Origin: Saccharicrinis sp041584155
GTDB taxonomy: Bacteria > Bacteroidota > Bacteroidia > Bacteroidales > Marinilabiliaceae
DNA: 36,485 nt
Direction: 5' to 3'
Assembly (NCBI GenBank): GCA_041584155.1
Contig: JBFHEL010000004.1
Span: forward strand, 1-36,485
This document shows, piece by piece, positions 30,764 through 36,485 of the stretch (the first letter of the stretch is position 1; each line of letters begins with the position of its first letter). The notes under the pieces were generated by a model. It saw only the letters and a list, made by a program, of their open reading frames with translations, did no database searches and had not been told where the DNA came from. The translations under genes were made by a program, and so were the position numbers.

Positions 30764-32513
30764 AACTACAGGTGTTGTAGCCGGTATTATTGCCAACCTT
30801 GTTATTGTTGAGGTTGATGGTCCTGTGGCCCAAAACGAAATTTGTTTTATTCAACATCCGGAATGTAACCTGATGGCTGAGGTAATAAAAATTTTGGGTA
30901 AAAATGTGTATGTGCAGGTATTTGAAAGTACCCGAGGGTTAAAGATTGGTACTAAAGTTAATTTTGAAGGTCACCTGTTAGAAGTGACACTTGGACCAGG
31001 TATCTTATCCCGTAACTACGACGGACTTCAAAATGATTTAGATAAAATGGAAGGTGTATTCTTAAAAAGAGGAGATTATACCGATCCATTGGATAGAGAA
31101 AAAAAATGGAGCTGGACACCTATTGCTAAACCAGGCGATCAGGTGATTGCTGGTAGTTGGTTGGGCGAAGTTCCTGAGAATGGAATGCCTCACCGTATTA
31201 TGGTTCCTTTTAAATTGAAAGGGAAATATACTGTTAAGAGTGTTGTTTCTGCCGGAGAATATACCGTGGATGACATGGTTGCTGTGATAAGCGATGCCGA
31301 AGGAAATGATATTAAATTAACAATGGTGCAAAAATGGCCCGTTAAAGTGGCTATTAAGGCTTATAAGGAAAAACCACGTCCCTTTAAATTGCTCGAAACA
31401 GGTACGCGTACCATTGATACGCTCAATCCTATTGTAGAGGGAGGAACAGGTTTTATACCAGGACCCTTTGGAACCGGTAAAACAGTATTACAGCATGCCT
31501 TATCAAAATTTGCTGAGGCTGATATTGTGATTATGGCAGCTTGTGGTGAGCGTGCCAACGAGGTAGTGGAAGTATTTACTGAATTTCCTGAACTGGAAGA
31601 CCCTCGTACCGGACGTAAGTTATTTGAACGAACTACCATTATTGCAAACACCTCAAATATGCCTGTGGCAGCTCGTGAGGCTTCTGTATATACTGCCATG
31701 ACTCTTGGTGAATACTATCGTTCCATGGGTCTGAGAGTGTTACTAATGGCCGATTCTACTTCGCGTTGGGCTCAGGCACTTCGTGAGATGAGTAACCGAC
31801 TAGAGGAATTGCCAGGACAGGATGCCTTCCCTATGGACTTAACAGCTATTATTTCCAGCTTCTACGCCCGTGCGGGTTATGTATATTTAAATAACGGAGA
31901 GTCGGGTTCTATTACTTTTATTGGTACCGTATCTCCGGCAGGGGGTAACCTGAAAGAGCCAGTAACAGAATCCACTCGTAAGGCAGCCCGCTGTTTCTAT
32001 GGATTAAATCAAAGCAGAGCCGATAGTAAACGCTATCCTGCTATTGACCCAATAGATAGTTATTCTAAATATTTAGAATATCCCGAAATGATGGAGTATT
32101 TGAGTAAAAAAGTAGGAGAGGATTGGTTAGATAATGTACATAAAACCAAGACTTTACTTTTGCGTGGAAGAGAGGCCCAGGAGCAAATTAATATTTTGGG
32201 AGATGATGGTGTACCATTGGAATTTCATGAGCGTTTTTGGAACTCAGAATTAATTGATGCTGTGATTCTTCAGCAAGATTCTTTTGATAATATTGATGCT
32301 AACTGTCCTATGCATCGCCAAAAGTATATGTTGGAGAAAGTGCTGAATATCACAGATAAAAAATTCAATTTTGATACTTTTGATGATGTAAATACATTCT
32401 TTAAACGTTTAATAAATCAGCTGAAGCAGATGAATTATGCCGAGTGGGAATCAGAGAAATTTAGATCTTATGAAAGAGAATTGGGTGAAATGATGAAAGA
32501 ACGCTTAAACTAA
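30747..32513 (+). CDS. atpA: V-type ATP synthase catalytic subunit A
   Basis: The 588-residue catalytic subunit has the P-loop GPFGTGKTVLQ near 238-248, the insertion-domain region typical of A subunits (PGDQVIAGSWLGEVPEN), and the ADSTSRWAQALREMSNRLEE motif with the catalytic Arg and nucleotide contacts. The N-terminus KTTGVVAGIIANLVIVEVDG is normal, so the ATG at 30747 is right even though it overlaps the DUF2764 gene. It works as an A3B3 head with the downstream B subunit. Whether the enzyme pumps H+ or Na+ cannot be told without subunit K. Confidence 0.96.
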   Translation: MERKSKTTGVVAGIIANLVIVEVDGPVAQNEICFIQHPECNLMAEVIKILGKNVYVQVFESTRGLKIGTKVNFEGHLLEVTLGPGILSRNYDGLQNDLDKMEGVFLKRGDYTDPLDREKKWSWTPIAKPGDQVIAGSWLGEVPENGMPHRIMVPFKLKGKYTVKSVVSAGEYTVDDMVAVISDAEGNDIKLTMVQKWPVKVAIKAYKEKPRPFKLLETGTRTIDTLNPIVEGGTGFIPGPFGTGKTVLQHALSKFAEADIVIMAACGERANEVVEVFTEFPELEDPRTGRKLFERTTIIANTSNMPVAAREASVYTAMTLGEYYRSMGLRVLLMADSTSRWAQALREMSNRLEELPGQDAFPMDLTAIISSFYARAGYVYLNNGESGSITFIGTVSPAGGNLKEPVTESTRKAARCFYGLNQSRADSKRYPAIDPIDSYSKYLEYPEMMEYLSKKVGEDWLDNVHKTKTLLLRGREAQEQINILGDDGVPLEFHERFWNSELIDAVILQQDSFDNIDANCPMHRQKYMLEKVLNITDKKFNFDTFDDVNTFFKRLINQLKQMNYAEWESEKFRSYERELGEMMKERLN

Positions 32514-32527
32514 TAAAATATAGATGC

Positions 32528-33847
32528 ATGGAGACACAAGCATTCCAAAAAGTATATACTAAATTAACCAACCTTACTAAAGCAACGGTTACGCTAAAAG
32601 CTACTAACGTTGGATACGACGAAATGGCGATAGTAGATGGCCGTATGGCTCAGGTGGTTAAGGTTATGGGCGAAGATGTTATTCTTCAGGTTTTTGGAGG
32701 TACCGAAGGGGTCCCTACTAACTCTGAAGTGGTTTTTTTAGGCCGCCCTCCTCAATTAAAAGTGGGAGATCAACTCGCTGGCCGTTTTTTTAACGCTTTC
32801 GGAGATCCCATTGATGGCGGTCCTGAAGTAGAAGGTAAAGTGGTCGATACTGGTGGTCCTTCGGTTAATCCGGTTCGTAGGAAGCAACCGTCGCAATTGA
32901 TTGCTACTGGTATTGCTGGTATTGACCTGAATAATTCTTTAGTAACTGGTCAAAAGATCCCTTTCTTTGCCGATCCAGATCAGCCCTATAACCAGGTAAT
33001 GGCTAACGTGGCTTTGAGAGCCAAGGCTGATAAGATTATTCTGGGAGGTATGGGCTTGTCTAATGATGATTACCTGTATTTTAAAAATGTTTTTGATAAT
33101 GCGGGTGCATTAGATCGTATTGTGAGCTTTGTGAATACCACAGAAGATGCTCCGGTAGAACGTTTGTTGATCCCTGATATGGCCCTTACAGCAGCTGAAT
33201 ATTTTGCAGTTGAGAAACAGCAAAAAGTATTGGTTCTTCTTACAGATATGACCTTATATGCCGATGCTCTTTCTATCGTGTCAAACCGTATGGACCAGAT
33301 TCCTTCAAAGGATAGTATGCCGGGTTCATTATATTCCGATTTGGCTCGTATTTATGAAAAAGCAGTGCAATTTCCTCATGGAGGCTCTATAACAATTATT
33401 GCTGTAACTACCTTGAACGGTGGTGATATTACTCACGCTATTCCTGATAATACAGGATATATTACTGAGGGACAGCTGTTTTTACGCATGGATTCGGATG
33501 TAGGTAAGGTAATTGTTGACCCATTCCGAAGCTTATCGCGTTTAAAGCAGTTAGTAATCGGAAAGCAAACGCGTGAAGATCATCCTCAGGTGATGAATGC
33601 TGCTATTCGTTTGTATGCTGATGCTGCCAATGCCAAAACAAAACAGGAAAATGGTTTTGACCTGACTGATTATGATGAACGTACGCTTAAATTCGCTAAA
33701 GAATATTCAGAACAGATTTTAGCAGTGGATATTAATATTGATACAGTAAAAATGTTAGATATCACCTGGGATCTGTTTAAAGATAACTTTAACAGAGAAG
33801 AGGTGGTAGTTCGTCAGGAATTTGTAGATAAATACTGGAAACAGTAA
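32528..33847 (+). CDS. atpB: V-type ATP synthase subunit B
   Basis: The 439-residue non-catalytic partner of subunit A. It lacks a Walker A loop; the equivalent place holds FFADPDQPYNQVMANVALR. The PGSLYSDLARIYEKA and GSITIIAVTTLNGGDITHPI-like (here THAIPDN) motifs are normal for B subunits. It starts 14 bp after subunit A. A 206-bp gap follows before subunit D, unlike the tight spacing elsewhere in the operon. Confidence 0.95.
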   Translation: METQAFQKVYTKLTNLTKATVTLKATNVGYDEMAIVDGRMAQVVKVMGEDVILQVFGGTEGVPTNSEVVFLGRPPQLKVGDQLAGRFFNAFGDPIDGGPEVEGKVVDTGGPSVNPVRRKQPSQLIATGIAGIDLNNSLVTGQKIPFFADPDQPYNQVMANVALRAKADKIILGGMGLSNDDYLYFKNVFDNAGALDRIVSFVNTTEDAPVERLLIPDMALTAAEYFAVEKQQKVLVLLTDMTLYADALSIVSNRMDQIPSKDSMPGSLYSDLARIYEKAVQFPHGGSITIIAVTTLNGGDITHAIPDNTGYITEGQLFLRMDSDVGKVIVDPFRSLSRLKQLVIGKQTREDHPQVMNAAIRLYADAANAKTKQENGFDLTDYDERTLKFAKEYSEQILAVDINIDTVKMLDITWDLFKDNFNREEVVVRQEFVDKYWKQ

Positions 33848-34053
33848 AAACAATGCAGATCACCCTAATCAGTATTCAGTGAATAATTGGTTGTAAAAAA
33901 TGCTAAGTAGTTGCCATAGCTTGTGATTACGACAAGTTTAGGAAGCTGAATACATAGATTGGATAAATGAACTAAATTAAAGATAAATAGATAGCTTAGA
34001 TAAATAGATTTAGAAATCAAAATCTCTTATCTTCTATCTCAAATCTAATTAAT
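33848..34053 (+). other. 206-bp gap inside the V-ATPase operon with short repeats
   Basis: The gap carries two copies of AGATAAATAGAT (33981-33992 and 33998-34009), and TAGATTT (34005-34011) can pair with AAATCTA (34041-34047) just before the subunit D start. No gene and no terminator are seen. It could be an mRNA-processing or secondary-promoter region that sets subunit stoichiometry. Confidence 0.4.
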
Positions 34054-34665
34054 ATGGCCGTAAAGTTTCAATATAATAAAACCTCGCAGCAGCATTTAGA
34101 TAAGCAGCTTAAAATTCGGGTGAAGGCTTTGCCTACACTTCAGAATAAGGAAGCCGCTTTGCGTATCGAGGTGAAAAGAGCAAAAAAGCAGGCTGAAGAG
34201 CTTGGGCACGAACTTGAAACCAAAATGGCTGATTTAGATAAAATATCTCGATTGTGGGGCGAATTCGATGCCAATATGATATCTGTTGAGGATGTGGTGT
34301 TGGAAAGCAAAAAGATTGCTGGAGTTCAAACCCCGGTTTTAATAGATGTTGTATTTAAAAAAGCGCCATTTGCACTTTTTAGTAAACCGGTGTGGTTTTT
34401 AGATGGGATAAATATAGTAGAGAACCTGGCTAAAATAGGTATCGAACGCGAAGTGTATCTGCGTAAAATGCAGCTGCTCGATGTGGCCCGTAAAAAAACA
34501 ACACAAAAGGTAAACTTATACGAGAAGGTTCAGATTCCTGGTTATCAGGAGGCTATTCGAAAGATTAAGCGCTTTCTGGAAGATGAGGAGAACCTTTCTA
34601 AATCAGCACAGAAAATCGTGAAAAACCGTCAGGAAGCACAAAGAGAAATGGAGGTGGAATCATGA
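34054..34665 (+). CDS. atpD: V-type ATP synthase subunit D
   Basis: The 203-residue central rotor-shaft subunit is dominated by two long helices. The N-terminal helix (LQNKEAALRIEVKRAKKQAEELGHEL) and the C-terminal helix (ARKKTTQKVNLYEKVQIPGYQ) match the subunit D pattern, the latter being a family signature. The last bases overlap subunit I as ATGA, showing translational coupling. Subunit F, the usual partner of D, is not seen in the window. Confidence 0.93.
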   Translation: MAVKFQYNKTSQQHLDKQLKIRVKALPTLQNKEAALRIEVKRAKKQAEELGHELETKMADLDKISRLWGEFDANMISVEDVVLESKKIAGVQTPVLIDVVFKKAPFALFSKPVWFLDGINIVENLAKIGIEREVYLRKMQLLDVARKKTTQKVNLYEKVQIPGYQEAIRKIKRFLEDEENLSKSAQKIVKNRQEAQREMEVES

Positions 34666-36461
34666 TTGAATCCATGAAAAAAGTATCTCTGTTGGTTTAT
34701 CATAAAGAATATGATTATATTCTTGATAAGCTGAGAGATCTTGGGGTATTGCATGTGGAGATGGGACAGAGTGAATTGAGCATGGAGAATTCGGCGAAAA
34801 TGGCACGAATAAACCACCTGAAGAATCTTATCGGCGAAATGGAAGCTCGCAGAACAGCAGAGCTAGTGGAACCTAAAATTACCGATGGTGAAGAACTTAT
34901 TAAGCTAATAGAAGATAAAAGCTTTGAGTCTAATAAACTTTATCAGGACATTCAGTCTCTTGAAAAAGAAAGAGATAGCTTATTGCCCTGGGGTAATTTT
35001 AATCCGGCCTCCATTCAAGGTATAAAAAATGCCGGATATCAACTTCAGTTTTTTATTTGTGAAGAAAAAAACTGGGATGAATCTTGGCAGGAGCTGGCTG
35101 ATATTGAATTGGTAAACCAGGAAGATAGAGACCTGTATTTGATGAGTGTCTCTAAAGTAGAAAAGTTAACTCATCCTAATTTAGATGAAGTTAAACTGGA
35201 ACATCCATATTCATTCTTCGAATCCAAAATTAATGAAAAGCAAAAAGAGTTAGATCTGATTGATGCTGAGTTGGATGAAATAAGCTTGTACGCTAATAAA
35301 GTATTACAACAAACCATTGATCAAATTGAAAGTGAAATAGATTATACCAAGGTTTTTCAGAGTGGTGAAAAAGTAGCTGAAGATAAACTGGTTGTTTTAA
35401 CAGGATGGGTTCCTGCAAAGGAACAAGAGAATTTTACGAAGGAATTGGATAATGAATCCGTGGTATATACCCTGGATGCCCCAACTCCTGAAGATGCAAT
35501 GCCTATTAAGTTAAAGAATAATAAGTTTTCCCGTTTATTTGAGGTCATAGGTGATTTATATACCTTGCCAAAACAAAATGAGCTGGATTTAACACCTTTC
35601 TTTGCTCCTTTTTACATGCTCTTCTTTGGATTTTGTCTCGGAGATGCAGGGTATGGTGTACTGATTATGTTAGGTACTCTTATCGGATTGACTAAAGCAT
35701 CAGAAAAAGTAAAGATCTTACTTTGGTTAGGTTTCTTTTTAGGTCTTTCCACTACTATTATGGGTATTCTTGGAGGTACGGCCTTTGGTATTATGTTTGC
35801 TGAGATGGAGGCTACTTCCGGATGGATTAAGCAGTACCAAAGCTGGATTTTATCTACCGATAATTTAATGGTTTTATCCTTAATTCTTGGTTATATTCAG
35901 GTGGTTTTTGGTATGGTTTTAAAGGCTGTTAATCTTAATAAGGCTTATGGTTTTAAATATGCCATCTCTCAAATGGGTTGGATATTGATTATCGGAATAG
36001 GTCTGCCGGTATATGTGTTAGGAATGAAAGGGATGGTGGATGTTGAAATGGCAAATATGTTGGCTGCAGCAGTGATGATTGTGGGTGCTATTCCGGCATT
36101 GTTTTATAATTCTCCGGGTAAAAATCCATTGCTAAATTTTGGTTCTGGTTTATGGGAAACCTATGGTATGGCTTCCGGTCTGCTGGGAGATGTATTGTCT
36201 TATATCCGTTTGTTTGCTTTAGGCTTATCAAGTGCAATTTTGGGTAATGTTTTTAATATGTTAGCCTTTAATTTATCACCAGATATTCCTGTAGTGGGTA
36301 TTTTAGTAACAATTATCATCCTTGCTTTCGGTCATAGTTTAAATTTCTTTATGGCCTTGTTAGGAAGCTTTGTTCACCCCTTACGTTTAACTTTTGTTGA
36401 GTTTTATAAGAATGCCGGTTTTGAAGGTGGCGGCGAAAAATATATGCCTTTTAAAAAGTAA
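34662..36461 (+). CDS. atpI: V-type ATP synthase subunit I (membrane subunit a)
   Basis: The 599-residue membrane subunit carries the ion half-channels. The first ~300 residues are soluble and coiled-coil rich (NHLKNLIGEMEARRTAEL and later SLEKERDSLLPWG), forming the peripheral stalk anchor. The rest has about seven membrane segments beginning near FFAPFYMLFFGFCLGDAGYG, then YIRLFALGLSSAILGNVFN, which contains the key Arg, and FGHSLNFFMALLGSFVHPLRLTFVEFYKN. The overlap with subunit D is 4 bp. Subunit K is expected immediately downstream, outside the window. Confidence 0.94.
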   Translation: MIESMKKVSLLVYHKEYDYILDKLRDLGVLHVEMGQSELSMENSAKMARINHLKNLIGEMEARRTAELVEPKITDGEELIKLIEDKSFESNKLYQDIQSLEKERDSLLPWGNFNPASIQGIKNAGYQLQFFICEEKNWDESWQELADIELVNQEDRDLYLMSVSKVEKLTHPNLDEVKLEHPYSFFESKINEKQKELDLIDAELDEISLYANKVLQQTIDQIESEIDYTKVFQSGEKVAEDKLVVLTGWVPAKEQENFTKELDNESVVYTLDAPTPEDAMPIKLKNNKFSRLFEVIGDLYTLPKQNELDLTPFFAPFYMLFFGFCLGDAGYGVLIMLGTLIGLTKASEKVKILLWLGFFLGLSTTIMGILGGTAFGIMFAEMEATSGWIKQYQSWILSTDNLMVLSLILGYIQVVFGMVLKAVNLNKAYGFKYAISQMGWILIIGIGLPVYVLGMKGMVDVEMANMLAAAVMIVGAIPALFYNSPGKNPLLNFGSGLWETYGMASGLLGDVLSYIRLFALGLSSAILGNVFNMLAFNLSPDIPVVGILVTIIILAFGHSLNFFMALLGSFVHPLRLTFVEFYKNAGFEGGGEKYMPFKK

Positions 36462-36485
36462 TTTGAGTTCAGAAAATAAATATAA

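Noticed and set aside
1..36485. Insertion sequences, prophage, integrase genes, tRNA or rRNA genes
   Set aside because: None seen: no transposase or integrase motifs, no terminal inverted repeats, no tRNA-like cloverleaf or rRNA sequence noticed by eye.

Overview
The window is AT-rich and looks like a chromosomal segment of an anaerobic or facultatively fermentative marine-type Bacteroidota, probably in the Bacteroidales/Marinilabiliales range. The evidence is an [FeFe]-hydrogenase of the multi-subunit Hnd type, an ATP-type PEP carboxykinase, a bacterial V-type ATPase with the Bacteroidota-style DUF2764 partner, a secreted protein with a type IX secretion C-terminal tail, and several Bacteroidota-style promoters (TTTG about 18-21 bp before TAnnTTTG) with little Shine-Dalgarno signal. 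The lineage is inferred from gene content; no marker gene is present to fix it.

Layout. 1-5.5 kb: a plus-strand operon with the end of a PHP-domain protein, a stand-alone HATPase protein, a small thioredoxin-like [2Fe-2S] protein, the NuoF-like subunit, the [FeFe]-hydrogenase and the NuoE-like subunit. It ends at a strong hairpin facing pckA (minus strand, 5.6-7.2 kb). 7.7-16.1 kb: nucleic-acid housekeeping genes on the plus strand: RecQ-like helicase, DUF5063 protein, 3'-5' exonuclease, RlmI-like methyltransferase, DEAD-box helicase and Tex. 16.2-18.0 kb: an alanine/glycine:cation symporter with an unusual hydrophilic insertion. 18.1-20.4 kb: a membrane-anchored TPR/HTH regulator followed by a short secreted protein made of six identical KEDPIIIGR nonapeptides on a 13-residue period. 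20.4-24.6 kb (minus): a B12-binding radical SAM protein and a GH20-type glycosidase, probably cotranscribed. 24.6-26.7 kb: a long AT-rich leader and a secreted three-repeat protein with a T9SS tail. 26.8-28.9 kb: a CstA-family transporter and a convergent nitroreductase. 29.3 kb to the end: V-ATPase genes E-DUF2764-A-B-D-I; the K (ring) subunit would be expected just beyond the window.

How the parts fit. The hydrogenase would dispose of NADH and ferredoxin electrons as H2 during fermentation. PckA makes the PEP/oxaloacetate link used in succinate-forming fermentations, and the V-ATPase couples ATP to ion gradients. The symporter, CstA, glycosidase and T9SS protein point to uptake and breakdown of peptides and glycans.

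The most unusual locus is 18.1-20.4 kb. The secreted repeat protein has 54 of 54 identical residues across six copies, yet the codons vary between copies, which implies selection on the peptide itself. A regulator with a predicted periplasmic TPR domain and a cytoplasmic DNA-binding domain lies directly upstream, and the gap between them contains a tandem 9-bp repeat and a dyad covering the start codon. I propose, as inference only, a peptide-based signalling or surface system.
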